NCBI GenBank assembly: GCA_045538935.1
Contig: JAZQEI010000004.1
Location: forward strand, 9,613-73,612
Source of the DNA: RGIG3013 sp045538935
GTDB lineage: Bacteria; Bacillota; Clostridia; Oscillospirales; Acutalibacteraceae
Length of the DNA: 64,000 nucleotides
Reading direction: 5' to 3'
Every line of letters begins with the position of its first letter. The first letter of the stretch is position 1. A program made the translations under genes and the position numbers. Under the pieces are notes generated by a model. It ran no database searches. It had not been told where the DNA came from and saw only the letters and a list, made by a program, of their open reading frames with translations. Positions 7,927 to 16,413 of this stretch are shown here, piece after piece.

Positions 7927-8998
7927 TATTTTACAAAAACAAAACACTAAGGTGTTAATCACGGGTGATAGCCTTTCGTATAACCGCTATTCCTACTATG
8001 AAGAGCCGCATATGAATGCGTATGAGTGCGGTGTTTCAATGCCTAGCTGGTCTTTTAGGGTTAGAGATAAAATTTATGAACTTGATTCTCAGCTTATATA
8101 CGGCAGCAATATTTTGTTTAACCAGTGCGGTGCGGTGGGTGTAGATGACCCTGATGCCGACAAATTTGCCGCCGCATTTGATGGCAAGTGCTATACCGTA
8201 GTTGCAAAAGATGAAGTATCGTTTAATGTTAATATAAAGTCGAGCACATTGGCTTTTTATTTTCAGACTCGCCCCACCAATTATTGCACCTTTGATCTTT
8301 ACATAGACGGTGAGCTTGCACACTCCAACATAAATACTAAGGGCGATGCCGAGTTCTTTAAAGGATATGCTATTTTACCGGTTAAAGCTCAGTGCAATGA
8401 AAATTTTAAAGAGCATAAAATAGAGTTTCGCAATATAAAGGGCGAGAATCCTAAAATCACCATAGGTGCGGTTGGCTCAAAATATATCGATATAAATCTT
8501 ACCGGAAAGGGAAGCCAGACCACAAGATTTTTTATTGATAATTTTGATGAGCGTATTGGTCGTTTTGCACCAGATTTACTAATAATCATACTTTCTGCAA
8601 ATGACCGAGCTTACGTAGCGCCCGAGGTTATGCGAAAAGATTTATTAGAGCTTTTCGCCCGCATTTTCAAGGTGAATAAAGACTGCAAAATACTGTTTTT
8701 ACTGCCGCCATATTCGCATTTTGGCTCCAAGCCCCATATGGATTCGGGCATATATTCGTCTATAGACACCGCCAACGTTTATAACACGGTTATTCGTGAC
8801 GTAATAGCAAATTTAGGCAATGCTTGGTATAAGCATCCCGATTTAGACGGCACTATAAATTACGATATTGATATTTTGGCGGTTTGCGATTTATTTGATA
8901 CTGAGAATCCGTCAGAATGGCGAGCTGATAATATTCATTTAAACCAAAACGGAAACAACATACTGTTTAAAGCAGTATGCGACAAATTAGGAATTTAA
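7910..8998 (+). CDS. SGNH/GDSL hydrolase with central beta-rich insert
   Basis: A 362-residue predicted esterase or deacetylase. The nucleophile block GDS is at residues 19-21, the third block appears as LSANDRAY, and the catalytic Asp/His pair as ADNIHLNQNG near the C-terminus. Between them is a roughly 170-residue beta-rich region that resembles a jelly-roll or carbohydrate-binding insert. No signal peptide, so it acts inside the cell. The frame opens with ATG at 7901, but the ribosome site AAAAGGAG ends right there; the TTG at 7910 is spaced correctly. It overlaps the end of the AraC gene by 17 bases. It may deacylate an imported glycan fragment. Confidence 0.78.
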   Translation: MNRYLDILQKQNTKVLITGDSLSYNRYSYYEEPHMNAYECGVSMPSWSFRVRDKIYELDSQLIYGSNILFNQCGAVGVDDPDADKFAAAFDGKCYTVVAKDEVSFNVNIKSSTLAFYFQTRPTNYCTFDLYIDGELAHSNINTKGDAEFFKGYAILPVKAQCNENFKEHKIEFRNIKGENPKITIGAVGSKYIDINLTGKGSQTTRFFIDNFDERIGRFAPDLLIIILSANDRAYVAPEVMRKDLLELFARIFKVNKDCKILFLLPPYSHFGSKPHMDSGIYSSIDTANVYNTVIRDVIANLGNAWYKHPDLDGTINYDIDILAVCDLFDTENPSEWRADNIHLNQNGNNILFKAVCDKLGI

Positions 8999-9008
8999 GG
9001 TGATTTTT

Positions 9009-9914
9009 ATGCAAAAAGCAAAAAGAATTGACGTACACGTTCACGCAACGCTTTTCCCCGACCTTGTACCCGATTGCAAATGGGGCGGCAGAGTTTTAAC
9101 CGCCGAGGATCATATGGAGTATTGGGATAAAATAGACATTGACTATGGTGTTTTACTACCTATAGTTGCTCCCGAGGGACAGCTGCATCCGATGTCTTGC
9201 GAATCTGCAAAAATTATTGTCGATAAATATCCCGATAAGTTCGCTTGGTTTTGTAACATAGACCCACGCTTTATGAATAATGCCGAAACATCTGATTTTA
9301 AGGTAATGCTTCAGCATTATAAAAACTTAGGTGCAAAAGGTGTTGGCGAAATTACATCTAATATGCATGTAGACGACCCCAGAGTACAAAAGCTTTTTGC
9401 CGCTTGTGCCGAGTTAGATATGCCCGTAACTATTCACGTTGGCTTTCAAGAAGGCGGCTGCTACGGCATTATTGACGATTTACATCTTCCGAAAATTGAA
9501 AAGCTGTTACAAGATTATCCGAATTTAAAGCTTATAGGTCACTCGCAGCCATTCTGGATGGAAATGGGCACCGATGTAACCGAGGAAAACCGCAATAATC
9601 ATTGCCCAACAACCAAGGTAGAAGAGGGCAGAATAGCAGAACTTATGCGTAAATACCCCAATTTATATGGAGATTTATCGGCAGGTAGCGGATCTAATGC
9701 TTTAATGCGCGATGAAGAATATGCTATAAAATTTGTTGAAGAATTTGCCGACAGACTTATGTACGGCTGTGATATCTGCGCAAAGGCAAACGATTTGCAT
9801 TATAAATTTGATGCCTGGCTTAACCGTATGGTTGACGAGGGCAAAATCAGCATAGAAAACTACAATAAGATAGTTAGAGAAAATGCTATTCGCATTCTTA
9901 AACTTGATATTTAA
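9009..9914 (+). CDS. Amidohydrolase family protein, paralog A
   Basis: A 301-residue TIM-barrel metal hydrolase of the amidohydrolase-2 (ACMSD-like) type. Metal ligands visible: HVH at residues 10-12, a His in TIHVG, a His in LIGHSQPFW, and an Asp in YGCDIC. It is clearly a paralog of the gene at 10147: most motifs are shared, including MRKYPNLYGDLSAGSG. The start is the ATG at 9009 behind AAGGTGA; a GTG at 9000 is part of that ribosome site. Only ten bases separate it from the SGNH gene, so it is the last gene of the AraC operon. The family includes hydrolases and decarboxylases; substrate unknown. Confidence 0.85.
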   Translation: MQKAKRIDVHVHATLFPDLVPDCKWGGRVLTAEDHMEYWDKIDIDYGVLLPIVAPEGQLHPMSCESAKIIVDKYPDKFAWFCNIDPRFMNNAETSDFKVMLQHYKNLGAKGVGEITSNMHVDDPRVQKLFAACAELDMPVTIHVGFQEGGCYGIIDDLHLPKIEKLLQDYPNLKLIGHSQPFWMEMGTDVTEENRNNHCPTTKVEEGRIAELMRKYPNLYGDLSAGSGSNALMRDEEYAIKFVEEFADRLMYGCDICAKANDLHYKFDAWLNRMVDEGKISIENYNKIVRENAIRILKLDI

Positions 9915-9946
9915 ATTTGCTTTCAATTTTTCCATACTTTTTTACA

Positions 9947-9990
9947 AGGAAACAACCCTAAGTTTTACGCTTAGGGTTGTTTCCTATTTT
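9947..9990 (+). terminator. Rho-independent terminator after amidohydrolase A
   Basis: Arms GGAAACAACCCTAAG and CTTAGGGTTGTTTCC with a short loop, followed by TATTTT. A long perfect stem separates the AraC operon from the next. Confidence 0.85.
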
Positions 9991-10046
9991 AATAGGAGTT
10001 GTTAAAAAGTTGACAATAAATTGACTATAAAATTCATTATTTTGTC

Positions 10047-10073
10047 AAAAAAGAGCAACCCAGTGCAATTTTT
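10047..10073 (+). promoter_or_regulatory. Candidate AraC operator, copy 2
   Basis: AAAAAAGAGCAA, four bases (CCCA), GTGCAA, TTTTT: the second copy of the element at 6911-6937. It ends about 15 bp upstream of a weak -35 box, the place expected for an AraC-type activator. Together the two copies link the regulator gene to the nine-gene operon downstream. Confidence 0.6.
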
Positions 10074-10088
10074 AATCAATGTAGTGCA

Positions 10089-10117
10089 TTGATTTATGAC
10101 ACATTATATAGGATAAT
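10089..10117 (+). promoter_or_regulatory. Weak promoter for the nine-gene operon
   Basis: TTGATT (10089-10094), 17-nt spacer, GATAAT (10112-10117), 29 bases before the ATG at 10147. The departure from consensus fits activator dependence. A better -35 (TTGACA, 10010-10015) has no -10 at normal spacing. Confidence 0.45.
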
Positions 10118-10146
10118 TGTATTAACAAATATTAAGGGGGTATTTT

Positions 10147-11052
10147 ATGGAAAACATAAAGAAAATAGATATCCACGCACACGGTACAGCGTTTCCTGAA
10201 TATTTGCCCAGTAAAGAATGGGTTGGCAGATTTTGCTCTGGCGAAGAGACCATTGCCTTTTACGATAAGCTTAACATCGAAAAGGGTGTTTTGCTTCCGG
10301 TTTCATCCCCCGAAGCCTTTGTGTCACCCATGACTAGTGAAAATTGCAAATATATAACTACGCAGTATCCGGACCGTTTCTTGTGGTTTTGTAACGTAGA
10401 CCCAAGAGCCTTAACCAACGAATCTACGGCAGATTTAAAGCAACTGCTTGTTCACTACAAAAAACTAGGCGCCTTAGGTGTGGGTGAGGTAACGGCACAA
10501 ATTTATGCCGATGACCCAAAGCTCGATAATCTTTTTGGTTGTTGCGAAGAATTAGATATGCCGGTGCTTATACATATTGCCCCAAAATTTGGCGGCGGCT
10601 ACGGCATTGTAGATGATTTAGGACTGCCGCGAATTGAAAAAATGCTTAAAAAGCATCCTAACCTAAAGCTTATAGGTCACTCACAACCGTTTTGGGCAGA
10701 AATTTCGGCCGACTTAACAGAAGAGCAGCGTAACGATTTCCCCAAAGGCAAGGTTACTGAGGGCAGAGTAGTAGAACTTATGCGCAAATACCCAAACCTT
10801 TACTGCGACCTTTCTGCAGGTAGCGGCGCAAATGCTATGATGCGTGACGAAGAATTCGCAATGAAGTTTTTTAATGAATTCCAAGACCGCATCCTTTACG
10901 GCTGTGATATTTGCGACGTTTCAAACACACACCCGTTTATGTTTAACGACTGGTTAAACAAAATGGTTGAGGAAGAAAAGCTCCCCGTAGACATCTACCG
11001 CAAGATAGTAAGAGAAAACGCTATAAGGCTTTTAAAGCTGGAGGAAAATTAA
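10147..11052 (+). CDS. Amidohydrolase family protein, paralog B
   Basis: A 301-residue amidohydrolase-2 type enzyme, the same length as its paralog at 9009 and alignable throughout. Ligand motifs are HAH at residues 10-12, LIHIAP, LIGHSQPFW and YGCDIC. It begins after a strong AAGGGGG ribosome site and is the first gene of a nine-gene operon ending at 19306; the next ATG follows its stop with no gap. Having one paralog in each of two co-regulated operons suggests related but distinct substrates or a hetero-oligomer. Reaction unknown: hydrolysis of a C-N or lactone bond, or decarboxylation, are the family options. Confidence 0.86.
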   Translation: MENIKKIDIHAHGTAFPEYLPSKEWVGRFCSGEETIAFYDKLNIEKGVLLPVSSPEAFVSPMTSENCKYITTQYPDRFLWFCNVDPRALTNESTADLKQLLVHYKKLGALGVGEVTAQIYADDPKLDNLFGCCEELDMPVLIHIAPKFGGGYGIVDDLGLPRIEKMLKKHPNLKLIGHSQPFWAEISADLTEEQRNDFPKGKVTEGRVVELMRKYPNLYCDLSAGSGANAMMRDEEFAMKFFNEFQDRILYGCDICDVSNTHPFMFNDWLNKMVEEEKLPVDIYRKIVRENAIRLLKLEEN

Positions 11053-11847
11053 ATGAACGTATTTATTTTAGCCGACCTGGAGGGTGTATCTCTTGCGGAC
11101 CACATTAGCATGATGCGACCAGAGCCCAAAGATAATCACCCCGGTTACGACTTTGCGTGCGAGCGTTTAGCAGTAGATCTTAACACCGCAGTAGATGCCG
11201 CCTTTGCGGGCGGTGCCGATACCGTAACTGTAATAGACGGTCATTTCAGAGGCGAAAATTTAGACCCCAATAAGCTCGATAAAAGAGCGGTTAAGTTAAA
11301 CATTGAAGAATTCAGACCAATGGGTTGGGGTCGGTTCGATGCTCTTGTTTTGTTAGGTGCACACGCTATGGCCGGTACCGAGAACGCATTTTTGGATCAC
11401 ACCCAGAATTCTATTACCTGGTATGAATACAAGGTTAACGGAAAATGTTACGGTGAGATTGGTCAGGATGCTATAATGGCGGGCGCGTTTGACGTTCCGC
11501 TTGTGGCGGTTACGGGCGACGAGGCCGCTTGCGCAGAGGCCAAAACCTTAGTGCCAAACGTTTACTGCGCTGCAGTTAAAAAGGCAAAGGGCAGAAACAA
11601 TGCTGAGTGTTTAGATCACGATACCGCACAAAAGTTAATTTTCGAGGCCGTAAAGAACGGTGTTGAAAACGCAAAGAACTTTGCGCCCTACAAAGAAACC
11701 TTCCCCGCAAAAATTTCGGTTACATACACTCGTAACGATTATGCTGATGCCGCAATGGAAAATCGTCCCAATTGCACAAGGCATGGCAGAACTGTTGAAA
11801 AAACAGAAGAAAAATTAGAATGCTTCCCGCAACTTCATTTGTGGTAA
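11053..11847 (+). CDS. M55 family metallopeptidase (DppA-like D-aminopeptidase)
   Basis: A 264-residue cytosolic peptidase matching family M55, whose best-known member is B. subtilis DppA, a di-zinc D-amino acid aminopeptidase. Family metal ligands can be placed: Asp8 and Glu10 in ADLEG, His64 in DGHFRGE, His104 in LGAHAMAG and Glu135 in CYGEIG; His116 in LDHTQNS matches a catalytic position. DppA clips D-Ala containing peptides from cell-wall material, so this gene suggests that the operon handles a substrate with a D-amino acid or a similar amide. It starts directly after the amidohydrolase stop, so translation is coupled. Confidence 0.85.
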   Translation: MNVFILADLEGVSLADHISMMRPEPKDNHPGYDFACERLAVDLNTAVDAAFAGGADTVTVIDGHFRGENLDPNKLDKRAVKLNIEEFRPMGWGRFDALVLLGAHAMAGTENAFLDHTQNSITWYEYKVNGKCYGEIGQDAIMAGAFDVPLVAVTGDEAACAEAKTLVPNVYCAAVKKAKGRNNAECLDHDTAQKLIFEAVKNGVENAKNFAPYKETFPAKISVTYTRNDYADAAMENRPNCTRHGRTVEKTEEKLECFPQLHLW

Positions 11848-11883
11848 AACAATACATTTCAATTATTTAAAGGAGAAATTATT

Positions 11884-13128
11884 ATGGAAAAATTAGCAAT
11901 CTTTGGCGGAGAAAAAACAAAAACTACACCCTACGGCACAGGCAAACGTTTTGGCAAAGAAGAGCTTGCAAATTTAGAGGAAGCTTTAAACCAAAACACA
12001 TTATTTTACTGGTTTGGCAATATGACTAAGCGCTTTACAAAGAAATTTGCCGATATGTACGGAGCAGATTACTGCGTTGCAACTTCTTCGGGTACTGCAT
12101 CTATTCACGTAGCATTAGGCGCTATTGGTGTTGGCCCTGGCGATGAGGTTATTACATCTCCTATAACCGATATGGGAAGCTTAATCGGTATTCTTTATCA
12201 GAACGCAATTCCTGTATTTGCAGACTTAGACCCAAACACCTACAATATGGATGCAAAATCTATTGAAGCAAAAATCACTCCCAGAACAAAGGCAATAGTG
12301 GTTGTTCATTTATCTGGTAACCCTGCCGAGATGGACGAAATTTGCCGTATTGCTAAAAAGCATAACGTATATGTTATTGAGGACTGCGCACAGTCTTATT
12401 GCTGTAAGTACCAAGGCAAATATGCTGGTACTTGGGGTGATATCGGTTGCTTTAGCCTTAACGACTTTAAGCATATTTCTGCAGGCGACGGCGGTATGAT
12501 TATTACCAACAACCAAGACCTTTATCACAGAGCATTAATGTTTGCCGATAAAAACTTTAACCGCCTAGGTACCGAGGTTGTTAAAAACGTACCTTATCTT
12601 GCACCTAACTACCGTATGAACGAGCTTACCGCTGCAGTGGCTATTGCTCAACTAGACAGAGTAGAAGAAATCTGCGCAAAGCGTAAAGCATACGGCGATA
12701 AATTACATGAAGCACTTCACGGCATCCCCGGAATTATTCCGCAGAAGATTTATGACTGTGCAGAGTGCTCTTACTGGTTCTATATGTTCACAGTAGATGA
12801 AAATGAGCTTGGCACAACACGTAAAGAGTTTGTTGAGGCTCTAGTAGCCGAAGGCATTATTGCATTTAACGGCTACATTCCGTCTTGCGTATATCAGTAC
12901 GATATGTTCAAAAATAAAACCATTTATCCCGGTACTACACAGTATCCGCTCGATGGCGTACACGGCGAGGCAATCCAGTACAAAGACGGTGACTGCCCGA
13001 ATGCAGAGCATATTATTGATACCTGCGTAAAACTCACAGTAAATGAGTTCTATACCGAGCAAGATTTAGAAGAAACAATCGCAGCTATCAAAAAGGTTGC
13101 AACATACTTTAATGCCAATAAAAAATAA
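11884..13128 (+). CDS. DegT/DnrJ/EryC1/StrS aminotransferase 1
   Basis: A 414-residue PLP-dependent sugar or cyclitol aminotransferase. Recognisable pieces are ATSSGTASIHVALGAIGVGP, the PLP-binding Asp in VIEDCAQ, and the Schiff-base Lys196 in SLNDFKHISAGDGG. Family members transfer an amino group between glutamate or glutamine and a keto-sugar, or keto-inositol. No nucleotide-sugar enzyme lies nearby, so a free sugar or cyclitol, or a catabolic direction, is more likely than antibiotic or O-antigen synthesis. A strong AAAGGAG site precedes the ATG. The first nine residues nearly repeat in the next gene. Confidence 0.87.
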   Translation: MEKLAIFGGEKTKTTPYGTGKRFGKEELANLEEALNQNTLFYWFGNMTKRFTKKFADMYGADYCVATSSGTASIHVALGAIGVGPGDEVITSPITDMGSLIGILYQNAIPVFADLDPNTYNMDAKSIEAKITPRTKAIVVVHLSGNPAEMDEICRIAKKHNVYVIEDCAQSYCCKYQGKYAGTWGDIGCFSLNDFKHISAGDGGMIITNNQDLYHRALMFADKNFNRLGTEVVKNVPYLAPNYRMNELTAAVAIAQLDRVEEICAKRKAYGDKLHEALHGIPGIIPQKIYDCAECSYWFYMFTVDENELGTTRKEFVEALVAEGIIAFNGYIPSCVYQYDMFKNKTIYPGTTQYPLDGVHGEAIQYKDGDCPNAEHIIDTCVKLTVNEFYTEQDLEETIAAIKKVATYFNANKK

Positions 13129-13159
13129 TTTTTAATTGAGAAATAAAAGGAAAATTATT

Positions 13160-14494
13160 ATGGAAAAATTAGCATTACTCGGCGGTACACCCGTCATAGA
13201 TGATAGTTTAACAAAAGAAAAATACGATCATCTATTTAAATGGCCAATTATGGGTAAAGAAGAAGAGGAAGTTGCCTTAGATGTTGTTAGAAACAACAGA
13301 TTTTCTGCTACCGACATTACCGAAAAGTTCCAAGAAGAATATGCCGCTTGGATCGGCTCTAAGTATGCTATAGCATATTGCAACGGCACAGCATCTCTTT
13401 CGGCCGCAATGTTTGCAATAGGTCTTTCTCAGGGTGATGAAATTATCTGTCCTACAAAAACCTATTGGGGCAGCGTTTCGCAGGCAATAAACTTCGGCGC
13501 ATCGGCAGTTTTCTGTAACATCAACGAAAATCTTTCCTTAGACCCTACCGACCTTGAACGTTGCATCACACCCAAAACCAAGGCAATAATGGTTGTTCAC
13601 TATCTTGCATACCCTGCCGATATGGATGCCATAATGGCCATTGCTAAAAAGCACAATTTAAAGGTTATAGAAGACGTTTCTCACGCTCAGGGCGGTATGT
13701 ATAAGGGCAAGCGTCTGGGTACCTTTGGTGACGTTGGCGCAATGAGTCTTATGAGCGGTAAGTCTTTTGCTGCAGGTGAGCTTGGTATTTTAGTTACCGA
13801 TGATCGCCATGTTTACGAGCGTGCAATGGCGTTTGGTCATTACGAGCGTAACAACGAAAATTACATAAAGGAAAGCGATGAGCTTAAAGGCTATTATCAT
13901 ATAGCACTTGGCGGCATTAAGGGCAGAGCAAATCAGCTTTGCTCGGGTATAGCCAGAGTTCAGCTTAAATATTACGATCAGCGTTGTGCAGAGATTAGAA
14001 AGGCTATGAACTACTTCTGGGATTTAGTAGAAGATCTTCCCGGTATTCGTCCTATACGAGTTGATGAATCTACAGGCTCTAATATGGCAGGCTTTTATTC
14101 TCCACACGGAATTTACAAGTCCGAGGAGCTTCATGGTTTGTCGGTTAAAAAGTTCTGCGAGGCATTAAGAGCCGAGGGTTATAAACTAAGCTGGGAAGGT
14201 GCAAACTTCTGCTTGCATACACATAAGTTCTTTAAAACCTTTGACCTTACCGGTAGCGGCAAGCCCACAAGAATCGCTTATAATGACCGCGATGTAAGAG
14301 AAGATGACGACAAGTGCAAACCGAGTGAAAGCATTTCTTGCTTCTCTGTACCTTGGTTTATACATTACGATAAAGAATGGATCGAAAAATATGCGTCTAT
14401 CTTCCGTAAGGTTATACTAAATCACGAGCAACTATTAGAGTTCGATACCGACAAATCTCAAGGCGGTAGATGGTATGGCACAACAAACGTCTAA
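13160..14494 (+). CDS. DegT/DnrJ/EryC1/StrS aminotransferase 2
   Basis: A 444-residue paralog of the gene before it, somewhat longer in its C-terminal region. The Schiff-base Lys201 is in SLMSGKSFAAGELG, and the PLP Asp is in VIEDVSHAQGG. Starting at 13160 behind AAAAGGAAAA gives MEKLALLGGTP, parallel to MEKLAIFGGEK of gene 1; the frame is open from 13136. Both keep the catalytic lysine, so this is not an active/inactive pair. Two aminotransferases followed by two Gfo/Idh dehydrogenases could interconvert amino and keto groups at two positions of one sugar or cyclitol. Confidence 0.86.
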   Translation: MEKLALLGGTPVIDDSLTKEKYDHLFKWPIMGKEEEEVALDVVRNNRFSATDITEKFQEEYAAWIGSKYAIAYCNGTASLSAAMFAIGLSQGDEIICPTKTYWGSVSQAINFGASAVFCNINENLSLDPTDLERCITPKTKAIMVVHYLAYPADMDAIMAIAKKHNLKVIEDVSHAQGGMYKGKRLGTFGDVGAMSLMSGKSFAAGELGILVTDDRHVYERAMAFGHYERNNENYIKESDELKGYYHIALGGIKGRANQLCSGIARVQLKYYDQRCAEIRKAMNYFWDLVEDLPGIRPIRVDESTGSNMAGFYSPHGIYKSEELHGLSVKKFCEALRAEGYKLSWEGANFCLHTHKFFKTFDLTGSGKPTRIAYNDRDVREDDDKCKPSESISCFSVPWFIHYDKEWIEKYASIFRKVILNHEQLLEFDTDKSQGGRWYGTTNV

Positions 14495-14516
14495 TGTTAA
14501 ATTTTAAGGAGTTAAT

Positions 14517-15515
14517 ATGGCTAATAAACTAAATTTTGGTATTTTAGGCTGTGGAATGATAGCTAATTTCCACGCTAAAGCAATACAGTCGTTAGATAAT
14601 GCTGTTCTTTACGGCGTTGCTGATAACGATTTTAACAGAGCCCAAGGTTTTGCCGAAAACTATTCTATTAAGGCATATAAAACTTATGAAGATATGCTTT
14701 CTGACAGTGAGATAGATGCTGTTTGCGTTTGTACTCCAAGCTTTTTCCATGCCGAGAATGCAATAGATGCATTAAGGGCTAATAAGCATGTAGTGCTAGA
14801 AAAACCAATGGCTATAACTGTAGAAGATGCCGAGCGCATAATAGCAGAGTGCAAAACAAGCGGCAAACTTTTAACCGTTATTTGCCAGCTTCGCTTCTCA
14901 AGCGATATGCAAAAATTAAAGCAGTTAATAGCCGAAGATGCTTTTGGTAAAATTGCTTTTTGCGACCTTTATATGAAGTACTGGCGTGACCCATCTTATT
15001 ATGCAAACGGCGGTTGGAAGGGCACTAAGAAGTTTGATGGCGGCGGCGCTTTAATGAATCAAGGTATTCACGGCGTAGATGCTTTGTTGTATCTTGCTGG
15101 CGATGCTAAACTTTTAAAAGCCAAAACAAAAACACATCTTCATAATATTGAGGTTGAAGATTTAGCGGTTGCTATGTTAGAGTTTGAAAACGGCGCGTTA
15201 GGTGTTATAGAGGCATCTACCTGCGTAAACCCTGGTTTTGACCGTAAAATAGAAATTTTAGGCTCAAACGGTTGCGCAATATTAAAAGAAGATAAATTTG
15301 AAAAGCTTGTAGTAAGAGGCGAAACTATTATAGAAAACGGTAGTCAGAATGCTGTCGGTACGGCGTCAGACCCGTCGGCTATGAGCCACAAGCTACACGC
15401 TATGCAAATAAACAACCTAATAAATGCAGCTATGGGTAAGGAAGCTTTACTTATTGACTGCAATGAGGGACTAAGAGCAGTTAAGCTTATTGAAGAAATT
15501 TATAAGGAGATATAA
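14517..15515 (+). CDS. Gfo/Idh/MocA family oxidoreductase 1
   Basis: A 332-residue NAD(P)-dependent sugar or inositol dehydrogenase. The N-terminal Rossmann motif is GILGCGMIANFHAKAI, the EKP catalytic motif is VLEKPMAIT, and the C-terminal domain shows GGGALMNQGIHGVDALLYL with the conserved His. Members oxidise or reduce a hydroxyl or keto group on sugars, inositols or amino sugars. It sits 22 bases behind aminotransferase 2 with AAGGAG. Paired with the aminotransferases, it could supply or consume the keto intermediate. Confidence 0.88.
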   Translation: MANKLNFGILGCGMIANFHAKAIQSLDNAVLYGVADNDFNRAQGFAENYSIKAYKTYEDMLSDSEIDAVCVCTPSFFHAENAIDALRANKHVVLEKPMAITVEDAERIIAECKTSGKLLTVICQLRFSSDMQKLKQLIAEDAFGKIAFCDLYMKYWRDPSYYANGGWKGTKKFDGGGALMNQGIHGVDALLYLAGDAKLLKAKTKTHLHNIEVEDLAVAMLEFENGALGVIEASTCVNPGFDRKIEILGSNGCAILKEDKFEKLVVRGETIIENGSQNAVGTASDPSAMSHKLHAMQINNLINAAMGKEALLIDCNEGLRAVKLIEEIYKEI

Positions 15516-15519
15516 TAAA

Positions 15520-16404
15520 ATGAAACAGTTTAGAGTAGGTATTGTTGGTACTGAAAATAGCCATGCACACGGCTTTACAACCGCCTTTAATAAGGCAGAC
15601 GAAAATGGTAATTTTAAATATCCCGACTGTCGTATTACACTTGTTTACGGTCACTACCCCGAGGAAAACGAGCGCTTAGTTAAGGAATTCGGTGCTGACA
15701 AGGTGGCAGAAAACCTAGAAGAAATGGTAGCTAATGTTGATGCAGTTATCGTTTGTGCAAGAGACGGTAAATTCCATTACGAATTTGCAAAACCGTTTAT
15801 TGAAGCAGGCATACCTGCATTTATCGATAAGCCTTTTACTACCGACCCCGAAGAAGCGGTTGCTCTTATAAATCTTGCAAAAGAAAATAACGTTCCTCTT
15901 TGCGGTGGCTCTATGCTTAAATTTGCCGACAATATTATGGAGGCAAAGGCAGCACGTTTAAATGGCGAGAGAGAAACATTGGGCGGCTCGGTTTGCGCTC
16001 CTGTTATATTAAACAGTGAGTACAGCGGATTTTTCTTTTATGCATCACACCTTGCAGAAATGACATTAGAGTCGTTTGGTTATAATCCCATAAGCGTTAC
16101 CGCAAAATTAAGCAAGGGTGGAGTATGCGCTACTGTAAATTATGAAAACTTTAGCGTATCTAACCACTTTACTGAAAACGGTTGGAATTATGCCATCAGC
16201 ACATATACCACTAAAGAAATTGTTGCAGCTCCTATGACATTAGACAATGCAGGCGCCAGAGAAATTGATGAATTTGTACAGATGCTTCGCACAGGTAAAA
16301 TGGGCAACACCTACGAAGAGTTAGCGTTCCCCGTATTTTATCTTAATGCCATAAAGAAGGCATACGAAACAGGCGAAGAAGTAAAAATTGAAGCTAAATT
16401 TTAA
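15520..16404 (+). CDS. Gfo/Idh/MocA family oxidoreductase 2
   Basis: A 294-residue member of the same superfamily but from a divergent branch: the N-terminus reads GIVGTENSHAHGFT instead of the usual GxGxxG loop, and the catalytic box is FIDKPFTTD. The C-terminal domain is short. Starting at the ATG at 15520, behind AAGGAGA, avoids overlap with the preceding gene, although the frame opens at 15490. Divergent nucleotide loops of this kind are common among gut Gfo/Idh proteins acting on uronate, inositol or amino-sugar substrates; the actual substrate is unknown. Confidence 0.83.
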   Translation: MKQFRVGIVGTENSHAHGFTTAFNKADENGNFKYPDCRITLVYGHYPEENERLVKEFGADKVAENLEEMVANVDAVIVCARDGKFHYEFAKPFIEAGIPAFIDKPFTTDPEEAVALINLAKENNVPLCGGSMLKFADNIMEAKAARLNGERETLGGSVCAPVILNSEYSGFFFYASHLAEMTLESFGYNPISVTAKLSKGGVCATVNYENFSVSNHFTENGWNYAISTYTTKEIVAAPMTLDNAGAREIDEFVQMLRTGKMGNTYEELAFPVFYLNAIKKAYETGEEVKIEAKF

Positions 16405-16413
16405 GGAGATTTT

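Noticed and set aside
10010..10040. TTGACA at 10010 as promoter of the nine-gene operon
   Set aside because: No -10 hexamer occurs at 16-18 nt; the weaker pair at 10089-10117 fits better with the operator and start.
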